Shown here: one piece after another, positions 18,570 through 27,128 of the stretch
Layout: the number at the start of each line of letters is the position of its first letter
Position numbering within the stretch: position 1 is the first letter of the stretch
Translations under genes and position numbers: made by a program
Notes under the pieces: model-generated
What the model saw: the letters and a program-made list of their open reading frames with translations, nothing else
The model's database searches: none
Told to the model about the DNA's origin: nothing
From: Chloroflexota bacterium
GTDB taxonomy: Bacteria > Chloroflexota > Dehalococcoidia > Lucifugimonadales > UBA3495
Assembly: GCA_026710825.1 (NCBI GenBank)
Contig: JAPOQH010000006.1
Location: 26,773-90,772, forward strand
Direction of reading: 5' to 3'
Length of the DNA: 64,000 nucleotides

Positions 18570-19979
18570 TCAACCTTGAAGCGGCGGCCTGCGGTCGATG
18601 AAACGGGTTGTCTGTTCGTAGGCGTGGGCCACGCGCAGAGCGGTTGCTTCGTCGAATGGCCGGCCGACTATTTGCAATCCCATGGGGAGCCCGGCGTCGG
18701 ACAAGCCGCTGGGCGTTGACACCGCGGGCAGCCCGGAGACATTGAATGGCCCGGTGAAGCTGGGCTGGGTAAGGGTTGTGCCCCCTGCGTAGCCCTCGAT
18801 TTGCGGGGCGGGAGAGGCATAGGTGGGTGTCACCAGCACGTCGGCGTGGTGCAGCGCCTCCGCCATCTCGTCCTTGATGACGCGACGCATCCGCAGGGCC
18901 TGGTTGTAGTCTGATGCCGAGAGCAGGCCGCCCAGCAGGAAACGGTTGCGGACCAAGTTTCCGTAATCCTGACGACGGGTCTTGAGGTTGGCCTCATGGA
19001 ACGAGTAGGCCTCGGACATCATGATGACCTGGTTGGCGGTTTGGGCGTACTTGATGTGGGGAATGTCCACATCCCGGATTTCGGCACCCAGCTCGGACAG
19101 AGTCTCCAGACCACGCTCCGCGGCCTGAATGACCTGTACGTCGACGCCGGGGGCTTCCTCGTAGAAATACTCGCGAGGCACACCGACGGTGAGGCCGCGC
19201 ACGCCGTCGCGCAGGGCAGCCAGGTAGTCGGGCACCGGAACGTCGGCTGTAGTTGGGTCTTTGGGATCATAACCGGCGATGGCCTGGAGCATGATGGCGC
19301 AGTCTTCCACGGTCCAGGTCATGGGGCCGCAGTGGTCCTGGGACCAGGAGAGGGGCACGACGCCAAAGTTGCTGACGCGCCCGAAGGTGGGCTTGACACC
19401 GGCGATGCCACACATGGAGGCGGGTCCGCGGATGCTTCCGCCGGTGTCCGAACCCAGCGCCCCCATGCACAGACCGGCGGCGACCGCCGCACCCGAACCG
19501 CTGCTGCTGCCACCGGGCATGTGCGCGGTGTTCCACGGGTTGCGCGCCGGCGGGAACAGGCTGGTGAAGTCGGGGCCGCCGAGGGCGAACTCGTGCATGG
19601 CCAGTTTGCCCAGGAGCACAGCACCGGCCTCGTAGAGTTTGGCGACGGTGGTAGCGTCTTCCTCGGGGACCCGATCCGGAGTTACCCGGGACATGGCGGT
19701 GGTCCTGATGCCCGCGGTGTCGTAGAGGTCCTTGAGGGCGATGGGGATCCCGTGGAGAGGACCACGGTATCGTCCGGCCTGGATTTCGGACTCGGCCCGG
19801 CGGGCCCGGGAGAGCGCGAGTTCCGAGGTGATGGTGACGAAGGAGTCGAGCTGACCGTCGATGGCTTCGATACGGGCCAAGTACGCGCGCGTGAGTTCCA
19901 CCGGAGACAGTTCTCCGGAGGCAATCAGCGGCGCTGCTTCACCGATGGTCAGGTAGTGCAACTCGCCGGGCACGGCCAT
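18570..19979 (-). CDS. Amidase-signature family enzyme (AtzE/GatA-like)
   Basis: 469 residues. The amidase signature is complete: catalytic Lys in IALKDLYDTAG at about 84, then MPGGSSSGSGAAVAAG at about 155 with the cis-serine, and GSDTGGSIRGPA with the nucleophilic serine. Such enzymes hydrolyse amides or carbamates; GatA also amidates tRNA, but no GatB is in view and a GatC-like partner differs, so a catabolic amidase is more likely. ATG 19979 is preferred over an in-frame GTG at 19988 because GAGGTG sits just before it. The small AtzG-like gene lies 30 nt upstream, and the two form an operon, possibly with the cyclase gene. Confidence 0.9.
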   Translation of the reverse strand: MAVPGELHYLTIGEAAPLIASGELSPVELTRAYLARIEAIDGQLDSFVTITSELALSRARRAESEIQAGRYRGPLHGIPIALKDLYDTAGIRTTAMSRVTPDRVPEEDATTVAKLYEAGAVLLGKLAMHEFALGGPDFTSLFPPARNPWNTAHMPGGSSSGSGAAVAAGLCMGALGSDTGGSIRGPASMCGIAGVKPTFGRVSNFGVVPLSWSQDHCGPMTWTVEDCAIMLQAIAGYDPKDPTTADVPVPDYLAALRDGVRGLTVGVPREYFYEEAPGVDVQVIQAAERGLETLSELGAEIRDVDIPHIKYAQTANQVIMMSEAYSFHEANLKTRRQDYGNLVRNRFLLGGLLSASDYNQALRMRRVIKDEMAEALHHADVLVTPTYASPAPQIEGYAGGTTLTQPSFTGPFNVSGLPAVSTPSGLSDAGLPMGLQIVGRPFDEATALRVAHAYEQTTRFIDRRPPLQG

Positions 19980-20009
19980 GCAAATCACCTCGAACGCTGG
20001 GTTGAGGGC

Positions 20010-20213
20010 CTACCGGCTCCAGTCGGCGGGGAAAGTCATTGCCTGACCACCCAAAGGCAGGTCCGCCTCGTGGAGCATATCAACCCGATCCCTGAGAAAC
20101 TGGTACAGCGGCAGGAGTTCTCCCAACTCCTCGTCATCCAGCGGCAGTCCCGCCAGACGGACCAGGACGCGGAAGTCGTCCATGGAAACGGTGGACTCAC
20201 TGGACTCGCTCAT
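20010..20213 (-). CDS. Small AtzG/GatC-like amidase partner subunit
   Basis: 67 residues: a Ser-rich start, then FRVLVRLAGLPLDDEELGEL, LLPLYQFLRDRVDML and the acidic-hydrophobic tail ADLPLGGQAM. This two-helix pattern with the downstream extension is like GatC and AtzG, small proteins that wrap around and stabilise an amidase. The position, 30 nt upstream of the amidase on the same strand, supports this role. Identification rests on pattern and context; sequence similarity is modest. Confidence 0.75.
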   Translation of the reverse strand: MSESSESTVSMDDFRVLVRLAGLPLDDEELGELLPLYQFLRDRVDMLHEADLPLGGQAMTFPADWSR

Positions 20214-20342
20214 AACCCTACCTCACCCCAATATATGCATGATTGGACTTGGCCGCATTGATGTCAAGGGCCGGTGGCATGACAACGGGCACTAAAACCT
20301 CGCAGACAGCCAAGATTTTGGCAAGTACGAGGCGGTGCCGGC

Positions 20343-21296
20343 CTAAAATACCGCCACGGGGTTGACCGGGGACCCGGTGGTGTTCTGCATGCGGAGGGGG
20401 TTGATGCTCACCATGAAGGTCCAGCGGTTGCGTTCCCGGCAGGCTTCCGCGACGTCTTCCAGATTGGCGTTGTCCAGGATCCACAGGCCCATGGCGACTA
20501 TGGAGACCTGGTGGACCGGGTTGGTCAGTTGGCCGGGATACTGTGGCGGGCTGACGTCGTTGCCGGTGTCGGAACCCAACACGGCGATATCACGCTCCTT
20601 GAACAGGGGCAGGCAGGCAGCCTGACATGCGGTCGACCCGGCTTCACGTGGGACCGGGCCTTCGATGTTGCGGCGGTGCAGTTGGCCGGTCCGAATGAGG
20701 AGGACATCGCCGGGTTCAATGCGGAAACCGCAGCGCTCCTCGGCGGCCAGGATATCTTCGGGCATTACGCCTTCGCCGCGTTCGACCCAGTCGATGCCGC
20801 GCACGTACGGGACATCCACGAGCACGCCGCGTGTTATGAAACCTTTGTGGGCCTGTTCGACCGAGCAAACGGTGGCGCCCAGGCTGGTGGAAACCATGTG
20901 GGCCGGCTTGCCGTTATAGGTCTGGCCGTTCCAGAAGAAGTGGGCCAGGCTATCCACGTGGGTAACGGTAACGCCATGGAAGATCATTCCGATGTAGTCC
21001 ATCGCCACGGCGGATGCGCGGTTGGACACCTTGTCGCCGGTGGCCCAACCCTCGCCGCTCTCGATCATGTAGTGCACGGGAGGAGCAGGGACGTCGACGG
21101 AGGGATCCCAGGTGAGTTCGCGGGACAGGGAAACGCAGTGACCTTCCTGCACGGTGGCGAGGGCGGCCTTAGTTTTCTCGGGAGTTATGAGGTTGGGTGT
21201 GCCCAGTTCGTCATCATCACCCCAGCGACCCCAGTTGGACAGGCTGTCGAACCAGCCCAGCACTTCCTGCTCAGATGGGATTCCGGCTTGTGGCAT
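20343..21296 (-). CDS. Cyclase family protein (kynurenine formamidase-like hydrolase)
   Basis: 317 residues. The family motif HxGTHxDxxxHF appears as HGVTVTHVDSLAHFFW at about 110, keeping the metal-binding His and Asp while the G-T is shifted to V-T. DVLLIRTGQ and the C-terminal region with HQVSIVAMGLWILDN also fit. Members hydrolyse N-formylkynurenine or cyclic amides and imides using zinc or manganese. The start at 21296 has GGGAGG 8 nt upstream. It lies upstream of the amidase pair on the same strand with a 129-nt gap, so an amide/imide degradation cluster is plausible. Confidence 0.85.
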   Translation of the reverse strand: MPQAGIPSEQEVLGWFDSLSNWGRWGDDDELGTPNLITPEKTKAALATVQEGHCVSLSRELTWDPSVDVPAPPVHYMIESGEGWATGDKVSNRASAVAMDYIGMIFHGVTVTHVDSLAHFFWNGQTYNGKPAHMVSTSLGATVCSVEQAHKGFITRGVLVDVPYVRGIDWVERGEGVMPEDILAAEERCGFRIEPGDVLLIRTGQLHRRNIEGPVPREAGSTACQAACLPLFKERDIAVLGSDTGNDVSPPQYPGQLTNPVHQVSIVAMGLWILDNANLEDVAEACRERNRWTFMVSINPLRMQNTTGSPVNPVAVF

Positions 21297-21525
21297 ATGA
21301 CGTTCCTCCCGTGTGCACCGGCAGTGGGCCGACAAATTGATCCTGGGTGGCAGTATTATGGCGCAGGGCCCCGGAGGGCGCAACCGGGAGAGCCTTGCAT
21401 ATCACCAGATACGCCAACTGCGGCCCGACCCCGGATGGGCGGACCGACAGTGGGCTTCGAGCGCCGCAAGCCTGCGCCATATCCAACCTTCCTCTGTGGC
21501 GAGGAGTTGTGGGACAGGGCGGGAC

Positions 21526-21547
21526 GGGGCGAATGATTATTCGCCCC
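21526..21547. repeat. GGGGCGAAT palindrome, copy 2
   Basis: GGGGCGAAT and ATTCGCCCC around the loop GATT, directly adjoining copy B of the long intergenic repeat. Confidence 0.85.
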
Positions 21548-21935
21548 TACATTTGGCGGTTGATTGGTGGTTGCGGTGTTTGGGTTGGCGGTTTCTCCTT
21601 TGGGGGTTCTTGGGGTTTTGGCTGGTTGGGGAGGCAGGATTCCCGTTGCATCGTTGTCAGCGTACGGCCGGGGGTACGCATATTCTTATGCTCGGTATTC
21701 TCCGTGGCCCACATCGGCCATCCGCCATGACGTGCCCATCAGGGCCGGTTCATTGGGATAGACGACGCAGCACGGAACGCTGTGGCCGGTGCTGGGACGC
21801 AACTCCACGCTGTTGATAGGTTAAACAGACCTTGGCAGTCGCGGAGCCTGGTATGCGATTTGTTACTGACGGGGTTGGCCGTCGATGCTGGGAATCCTGC
21901 CTCACTGGTGTTGGGATAAACGTACGTTTGGTCTA
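21548..21935. repeat. Long intergenic repeat, copy B
   Basis: The first part is almost identical to copy C near 63790-63945, sharing runs such as GGTGGTTGCGGTGTTTGGGT and AGGCAGGATTCCCGTTGCAT. The second part resembles copy A at 3188-3415. Both B and C begin right after a GGGGCGAAT palindrome. Nothing protein-coding is visible in the whole gap 21297-22265. Confidence 0.85.
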
Positions 21936-22096
21936 GACACAGTTAGGATATACGTTCTTATGGGCGGTGTCAAGTGGTAGTGTCGGGGTTATTTTTTACC
22001 GGGATAAACGGGATTTACGGGATGGACAGGATATTTTTGTGATTGCGTGTGGATTTGGGTAACGGAGGGACGGTGTGGGGTGCGGGGGTTGGGGAC

Positions 22097-22116
22097 GGGC
22101 GAATAATCATTCGCCC
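22097..22116. repeat. GGGGCGAAT palindrome, copy 3
   Basis: GGGCGAAT and ATTCGCCC around the loop AATC, followed at 22138-22165 by a degenerate GAGCGGACTGGG-family segment. Confidence 0.8.
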
Positions 22117-22208
22117 ATTCAATCGGAGTACGGTGGTGGTTCGACCGACGCACCGTGAGCGGATCAGGTCGGAGTATCGAGAGGTACTGGGGTTGGTCTC
22201 GCGGGGTG

Positions 22209-22237
22209 TTGCATTTTGATATTTTGTTTCGTACAAT
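22209..22237 (+). promoter_or_regulatory. Probable sigma-70-type promoter for the 22266 operon
   Basis: TTGCAT, a 17-bp AT-rich spacer and TACAAT lie 28 bp before the start codon of the downstream gene, in an unusually AT-rich patch. Confidence 0.6.
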
Positions 22238-22265
22238 CGTACTGTTTAGAACAGGAGGTCGCAAA

Positions 22266-22508
22266 ATGGTCCTGAATGATGCAACCCTCGCCTTTTCCGT
22301 AGAGTCAGACCTGCCCACGGACGCTGAACGCATGATTGCCCGGTGGCGCGCGCTGGGGTGCCCGTACATTGAGCTGGATTCGGGCGTGGTGGTCAGCAAC
22401 CTGGAACGTTGGCTGTACAATAACGCACCCCACTCGGGCGTCTGGCTGGCGCGAGTGAGGGAATATCTCTACATCGACACCTATGGCGTCGGTCTGATGG
22501 CGGCGTGA
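22266..22508 (+). CDS. Hypothetical 80-residue protein
   Basis: Starts MVLNDATLAF with GGAGG 7 nt upstream and a good promoter, so expression is likely. Features include ERMIARWRALGCPYIELDSG and a C-terminal aromatic part WLARVREYLYIDTYG. I recognise no domain. It is followed after 7 nt by a methyltransferase gene, and translation of the two is probably coupled; it may be a partner or substrate-binding protein of that enzyme, which is speculation. Confidence 0.75.
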   Translation: MVLNDATLAFSVESDLPTDAERMIARWRALGCPYIELDSGVVVSNLERWLYNNAPHSGVWLARVREYLYIDTYGVGLMAA

Positions 22509-22515
22509 ACATCCC

Positions 22516-23265
22516 ATGAACCTCCGGCTGTACAGCGATCTGGCCCACCTGTGGCCCATCATAAGTCCGCCGGAGGAATACATGGTCGAGGCGCAGGAGT
22601 GGCTGGATGTGATCCGCGGGCGGTTGGATTTGACTGCGGCGACGGGGCGAGGCCTGCCAACGCTGTTGGAGTTGGGCTGCGGCGGAGGGCATTTGCTTTC
22701 GCACCTGACGGAACATTTCATCACCGAGGCGGTGGACATATCGCCGCAGATGCTGGAGATTTCTCAGCGCCTCAATCCGCAGACGCTGCATCACCAAGGG
22801 GATATGCGCGACGTGCGGTTGGGACGGACGTTTGACGTGGTGGCGATCCACGACGCCATAAACTACATGACGACGGAGGGCGACCTGGGGGCGGCCATCG
22901 CAACGGCGGAAGCTCACCTCAATCCGGGTGGAGTGCTGCTGCTGGCGCCCGACTGCATTGAAGAAACGTTCACCGGTCCCCGGGTGGTCGAATGGACCCG
23001 TGAGGCCGAGGACCGGTCGGTGACTTTTATTGAGTACATGGGGAAGCCGCGAGCCGGTTCAACCACCGTCGAATCGGTGTTCATATTCGTCATCGACGAC
23101 GATGGTGATATCAGGGTGGAAACGGACCGGCACACGGGCGGCCTATTCCCGACGAATACCTGGCTCGGCCTCCTGGATGCGGCCGGCCTGGCGGCGGAAT
23201 ATATCCAGACCAACGCCTACGAGGGCGGGTTTGGCGGGAATTTGTTCGTGGGGCGGAAGGGGTAG
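22516..23265 (+). CDS. Class I SAM-dependent methyltransferase
   Basis: 249 residues with the Rossmann methyltransferase motifs: LLELGCGGGHLLSHL (motif I, about 51-65), AVDISPQMLEIS (motif II with the acidic residue binding the SAM ribose), QGDMRDVRLG, FDVVAIHDAINYM and LNPGGVLLLAPD. The N-terminal YSDLAHLWPII resembles small-molecule methyltransferases of the TylM/DesVI group, so a small-molecule acceptor is likely. The start lies 7 nt after the preceding stop, without its own strong ribosome site. Confidence 0.85.
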   Translation: MNLRLYSDLAHLWPIISPPEEYMVEAQEWLDVIRGRLDLTAATGRGLPTLLELGCGGGHLLSHLTEHFITEAVDISPQMLEISQRLNPQTLHHQGDMRDVRLGRTFDVVAIHDAINYMTTEGDLGAAIATAEAHLNPGGVLLLAPDCIEETFTGPRVVEWTREAEDRSVTFIEYMGKPRAGSTTVESVFIFVIDDDGDIRVETDRHTGGLFPTNTWLGLLDAAGLAAEYIQTNAYEGGFGGNLFVGRKG

Positions 23266-23318
23266 GTAGAGAGTGGTTCCGAAGCTTGGCGCAGGGGACG
23301 ATCGTTTTTGGCGTGGGT

Positions 23319-23346
23319 GTAGGGGCGAATAATTATTCGCCCCTAC
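23319..23346. repeat. GGGGCGAAT palindrome, copy 4 (best copy)
   Basis: Perfect 12-bp arms GTAGGGGCGAAT and ATTCGCCCCTAC around the loop AATT, between two convergent genes. This copy gives the family consensus. Confidence 0.9.
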
Positions 23347-23446
23347 GTTTGCAGAGATGCTTCGCGCCGGAACAATTGATGGCGTATGTACGCGCGAGAC
23401 ACGCCGTCCCTGCACTGGCAATGCCCACCAATGGAAGGGGATCGTA

Positions 23447-24697
23447 TTACTCGTCGTCGAGGCCGGGGACGGGGAAGCGGTTGCTGAGGTGGCGGACCTC
23501 GTCGCGGATTTGGGTCATGGCGGCTTCGTCGCCGATGCTGCCGAGGGTGCGGACGATGAGTTTGGCGACCTGCCGCGTGTCCTCCTCGGCCATGCCGCGG
23601 CTGGTGATGGCCGGGGTGCCGAGGCGGAGACCGGACGCGGTGCGCGGCGGCAACTGGTCGTAGGGGATGGCGTTCTTGTTGGCGACGATGTCCACGGACT
23701 CCAGGGCGCGTTCAGCCTGCCGGCCGGTGATGCCCAGGGGCGTGAGGTCGACGAGCATCAGGTGATTGTCGGTGCCGCCAGCGACGAGGCGCACGCCTGC
23801 CTCGGAGAGTTCCTGGGCCAAGACCTGGGCGTTGGCGACGACCTGATGGGCGTAGCGGGCGAAATCGGGCTGGAGGGCTTCGCCGAAGCAGACTGCCTTG
23901 GCGGCGATGACGTGCATGAATGGGCCGCCTTGCATGTAGGGAAAGACGGCGAAGTCGACCTTGCGGCCGAGTTCCTCCTCGGTGAGGACCATGCCGCCGC
24001 GGGGGCCGCGCAGGGTCTTCTGGGTGGTTGACGTTACGATCTGAGCGTGGGGGAACGGCGACGGGTGGGCGCCGCCGGCGATGAGGCCGGAGATGTGCGC
24101 CATGTCCACCATGAGCAGCGCGCCCACGGAATCGGCGATCGCGCGGAAGCGTGGGAAGTCGAGGATGCGGGAATAACTGCTGCAACCGGCGACGATCAGC
24201 TTGGGGTTGTGCTCCTTGGCCAAGCGCTCGACCTGATCGTAGTCGATGGTCTCGGTATCGGGGTCCACGCCGTAGGGGACGAACTGGTACAGGTTGCCGG
24301 AGAAGTTGACACTGGCGCCGTGGGTGAGGTGCCCGCCCATATCGAGTTGCATGCCAAGCACGGTATCGCCCTGCTCCAGCACGGCGAAGTAGGCGGCCAT
24401 GTTGGCCTGGGCGCCGCTGTGGGCCTGGACGTTGGCGTGCTCCGCCCCGAAGAGTTCCTTCGCGCGGTCGATGGCGAGGGTTTCGACCACGTCCACGAAC
24501 TCGCAACCGCCGTAGTATCGCCGGCCGGGGTAGCCCTCGGCGTACTTGTTGTTCATCAACTGCGCCTGGGCTTCGAGCACCGCCTTGCTGGCGTAGTTTT
24601 CGGATGCGATCAGGACGATGGAATCGCGCTGTCGGCGATTCTCGTTCTCAATGGCAGCGGCGACGGCGGGGTCGATGCGGTCGAGTACGGTGGTCAT
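23447..24697 (-). CDS. glyA: Serine hydroxymethyltransferase
   Basis: 416 residues, the standard length. A PLP enzyme converting serine and tetrahydrofolate to glycine and methylene-tetrahydrofolate. Marks are [52 protein letters not shown] and [13 protein letters not shown] with the PLP lysine at about 232; the residue before that lysine is Gln where most homologues have His. The C-terminus [11 protein letters not shown] is complete. It is one likely source of substrate for the MetF-like gene further right, but the two are not linked in an operon. Confidence 0.97.
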   Translation of the reverse strand: MTTVLDRIDPAVAAAIENENRRQRDSIVLIASENYASKAVLEAQAQLMNNKYAEGYPGRRYYGGCEFVDVVETLAIDRAKELFGAEHANVQAHSGAQANMAAYFAVLEQGDTVLGMQLDMGGHLTHGASVNFSGNLYQFVPYGVDPDTETIDYDQVERLAKEHNPKLIVAGCSSYSRILDFPRFRAIADSVGALLMVDMAHISGLIAGGAHPSPFPHAQIVTSTTQKTLRGPRGGMVLTEEELGRKVDFAVFPYMQGGPFMHVIAAKAVCFGEALQPDFARYAHQVVANAQVLAQELSEAGVRLVAGGTDNHLMLVDLTPLGITGRQAERALESVDIVANKNAIPYDQLPPRTASGLRLGTPAITSRGMAEEDTRQVAKLIVRTLGSIGDEAAMTQIRDEVRHLSNRFPVPGLDDE

Positions 24698-24828
24698 TTG
24701 GGGTGTCTCCTGATATGGGGTCGGTTATCTTTACGAGAGTCTCAGGGCTCACGGTTTTCGGCGGGTTTGCGTGCCAACCGCATTGCCGGTCAGTAGGGTC
24801 GGCGTCAGTTGGGGCCAAGGGTTCCTGG

Positions 24829-24848
24829 ATTCCCACTGTCGCGGGAAT
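24829..24848. repeat. Short ATTCCC/GGGAAT hairpin in the glyA upstream gap
   Basis: ATTCCC and GGGAAT flank an 8-nt loop, followed by GACGGG. This is a common type of dispersed intergenic element; a related nested hairpin is at 41861-41906. Confidence 0.45.
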
Positions 24849-24962
24849 GACGGGTTGGTCTGGCGGTAATGACGAGTTGGGTGCGCGGGTGATCAGAGTA
24901 CCCTGTTGGGCGCAAATGCGTAGATATATGATAACAAATCGACGCAACGGGCCTGTGCGGTT

Positions 24963-26318
24963 TCAGAATTTGTAGAAATGGTGGCGGATTTCAAAGTCAG
25001 CGTCGTGCTGGGAGAACAGGTCCCAGTCGGCTTTGCGGACGGTGAGGTACGAGTCGGCCAGCAGTGGGCCCATGGCGTCGGTGAGGGTGGTATCGGCTTC
25101 GAGTTCGTTGATGGCCTCCAGCAGTGACGATGGGAGACGTTTGATGCCCCGCGCGGCCAACTCGTCGGGCGTCAGGCGGGCCGGGTCGGTGTCGATGCAA
25201 AGCCCCTCGGGCGGCATCAGGCCCCGCTGGATGCCGTCCAGGCCGGCGGCGATGATGCCACCCAGGGCGATGTACGGGTTGGAGCTGGAATCGGCGGGCC
25301 GGTATTCCAGGTTGGTTGAGGCCATCTCCGAACCCCAGAACCGCGACGGTATCCGTACCGCCGCCTCGCGGTTGTCGAGGCCGTAGCAGATGTAAGCGGT
25401 GCTCCACGAACCCGGCGAGATGCGGCGGTAGCTGTTCATGCTGGGGCTGGTCAGCAACGTGAGCCCAGGCAGGTGCGCCATGATTCCGCCGATGAATTGG
25501 TAGGCCATTTCGCTGATCTGCATGGGATCGTCGGGGTCGTAGAACAGGTTGCGTTCGCCGCCGGCGTCCCACGCGCTGAGGTGGGTATGGTTACCGTTGC
25601 CGGCCTGGTCGGGGAACGGCTTAGGGGCGAAAGAGGCGAGCCAGCCGTGCTGCCAGGCGACGTTGCGGACGGTTTCGCGATAGATGATTTGGTTGTCGGC
25701 GGCGCGCAGGGCGCCGGAGTGGGTGATGCTCAGTTCCTGCTGGCCGTGTCCCACCTCGGTGTGATACTGCTCCAGCTGCATGCCCTGGGCTTCGAGGGCT
25801 TCCACCACGTCGTCAATCACATCCTGCGACGCCGTTGTGCCCAGGGTGGAGTTGTCCAGGCTCTCATCAATCGGGATGAACGCATCGCCCTCGCGCCGCG
25901 CCAGGTACCATTCCGGCTCGAAGGCAGCTTGAAAAGTCATCCCCATGGACGCAGCCTTCGCCAGCATCCGCTTTAGGAAATCGCGCGGGCAAGCCGCCCA
26001 GGGCTCGCGATCCAGGGTCACCATGTCCGTCAGGACCATCGCCCGGCCGGGCGCATAGGGAATCATGGTAAAGGTATCCAGATCCGGCATCATGCGGAAC
26101 TCGCCCACCGGGCCCATGCCGTTGACCACCTGCAACTGGTCCATGCCTCCCATGGCCTGGATCGCCGTGGTGGAGCCAATACCCGATTCCAGCCTCCGCT
26201 CAAGGCCGGAGACGTGGGTCGCCTTGCCGCGGATGATCCCGCTGCTGTCGCAGTAGGCAAACATCACCAGCCGGACGCCGGAACCGCGCACGATCTGCAG
26301 GATTTCGTTGACTTCCAT
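24963..26318 (-). CDS. Glutamine synthetase-like ATP-dependent ligase
   Basis: 451 residues with the full glutamine synthetase fold: an N-terminal beta-grasp domain containing VMFAYCDSSGIIRGKA, then the catalytic barrel with FEPEWYL, YHTEVGHGQQELSI (metal-binding glutamates), GNGNHTHLSAW (ATP-site His), NSYRRISPG and REAAVRIPSRFW. The C-terminal helical segment is GS-like. The DSSGIIRGKA motif and short length point to the gamma-glutamylamide or polyamine ligases rather than housekeeping GlnA; the amine acceptor is unknown. It is a single gene downstream of a toxin-antitoxin pair and a hairpin. Confidence 0.88.
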   Translation of the reverse strand: MEVNEILQIVRGSGVRLVMFAYCDSSGIIRGKATHVSGLERRLESGIGSTTAIQAMGGMDQLQVVNGMGPVGEFRMMPDLDTFTMIPYAPGRAMVLTDMVTLDREPWAACPRDFLKRMLAKAASMGMTFQAAFEPEWYLARREGDAFIPIDESLDNSTLGTTASQDVIDDVVEALEAQGMQLEQYHTEVGHGQQELSITHSGALRAADNQIIYRETVRNVAWQHGWLASFAPKPFPDQAGNGNHTHLSAWDAGGERNLFYDPDDPMQISEMAYQFIGGIMAHLPGLTLLTSPSMNSYRRISPGSWSTAYICYGLDNREAAVRIPSRFWGSEMASTNLEYRPADSSSNPYIALGGIIAAGLDGIQRGLMPPEGLCIDTDPARLTPDELAARGIKRLPSSLLEAINELEADTTLTDAMGPLLADSYLTVRKADWDLFSQHDADFEIRHHFYKF

Positions 26319-26369
26319 AATCGCACCATCCCTCAGTTATTGGTGGGGCATTGTCGCAAAAAGAGAGGA

Positions 26370-26388
26370 GAGCGGTGTATGACCGCTC
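26370..26388. repeat. GAGCGG palindrome on the left of the toxin-antitoxin locus
   Basis: GAGCGG and CCGCTC around the loop TGTATGA, extending imperfectly outwards. It closely resembles the palindrome at 27070-27094 on the other side of the locus. Confidence 0.6.
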
Positions 26389-26428
26389 CCCCAACCTTGT
26401 GTCATATCCTGGCGGGCAACAGATGGAT

Positions 26429-26746
26429 TTAAGGTGAGATGGGCTCCGGGGCGGGCGTCGGAACAAGGGCATTCCGAATGCTGTCGGCATCTACGTCGGG
26501 CGCGATGACGATCGTGGCTGACGCGCCGTTCACAGTGGTAACGGTAACCGAGCGAACCCCGTTATGCACATGGAACTCGCAGGTTTTGATCTCCGCAACG
26601 CCTTTCGAGCGGGCGATGCAGTCCATCAGGGCACCGAAAACCGTCGAATCGTAATCTTCCAGAGATATTCTGAGGAACATGACAGCGTCTTCGCCAGTCT
26701 CTATCCGATCCGCCGGGTCCCATGGGTAGGTTTTGACTTTGACCAT
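26429..26746 (-). CDS. Aberrant antitoxin: addiction-module antidote N-terminus with a replaced C-terminal half
   Basis: 105 residues. The first half (YPWDPADRIETGEDAVMFLR, then CIARSKGVAEI) matches the N-terminal pattern of the addiction-module antidote family that partners HigB-like toxins. In that family a helix-turn-helix domain should follow; here the rest is strand-rich and unrelated (EFHVHNGVRSVTVTTVNGAS, then VDADSIRNAL). There is no stop or obvious frameshift. ATG 26746 is preferred because GGAG lies 6 nt before it. It follows the toxin gene by 15 nt. It may neutralise the toxin without binding DNA, or be a decayed antidote; this cannot be decided from sequence. Confidence 0.7.
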   Translation of the reverse strand: MVKVKTYPWDPADRIETGEDAVMFLRISLEDYDSTVFGALMDCIARSKGVAEIKTCEFHVHNGVRSVTVTTVNGASATIVIAPDVDADSIRNALVPTPAPEPISP

Positions 26747-26761
26747 GTCCATCTCCTGAAC

Positions 26762-27055
26762 TTACGGGCCGCGCGCCAAACTACGTGCCAACGTGATGTC
26801 CCTCTGCTGAGTGCTCTTGTCTCCGCCGGCCAGCAGGATGATCAACTGCTGTCCCTGTTGCACATAATACACCCTGTACCCAGGTCCGTAGTCGATGCGC
26901 AACTCGGAAACGCCTCCGCCGACCGGGCCGACGTCACCGGGGTTGCCCGCCGCGAGACGCGTGATACGGTTGGCGATGCGTAAGCGCGCTTCCCGGTCGC
27001 GCAGGCGGTTGAACCAGCGTGTGTACGTTTCGGTGGCGTGGATTTCGTTTGTCAT
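26762..27055 (-). CDS. RelE/ParE-family toxin (HigB-like addiction-module killer protein)
   Basis: 97 residues with the full family pattern: FNRLRDREARLRIANRITRL, LAAGNPGDVGPVGGGVSELR, IDYGPGYRVYYVQQG and LLAGGDKSTQQRDI. Family members are ribosome-dependent mRNA interferases, or in some branches gyrase poisons. Toxin-first order with the antidote behind it is usual for this branch. No promoter is evident; a palindrome lies 15 nt upstream. The toxin looks intact, so the odd partner must still restrain it, or another antitoxin does. Confidence 0.9.
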   Translation of the reverse strand: MTNEIHATETYTRWFNRLRDREARLRIANRITRLAAGNPGDVGPVGGGVSELRIDYGPGYRVYYVQQGQQLIILLAGGDKSTQQRDITLARSLARGP

Positions 27056-27069
27056 CGGCGCATTGATAT

Positions 27070-27094
27070 GGGGAGCGGCGAATGACCGCTCCCC
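27070..27094. repeat. GGGGAGCGG palindrome on the right of the toxin-antitoxin locus
   Basis: Perfect 9-bp arms GGGGAGCGG and CCGCTCCCC around CGAATGA. It sits between the toxin start and the 3' end of the DUF3500 gene and may terminate the latter. Confidence 0.75.
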
Positions 27095-27128
27095 TCAGCA
27101 TCGCGTATTTGGTTTACCAGACCGGTGT

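Noticed and set aside
21313..21816. Open frames in the repeat-rich gap upstream of the cyclase
   Set aside because: They run through palindromes and the long repeat, have no ribosome site and no protein-like composition.
23447..24697. glyA as an inactive variant because of Gln before the PLP lysine
   Set aside because: All other motifs are intact, and the substitution alone does not argue for loss of function.
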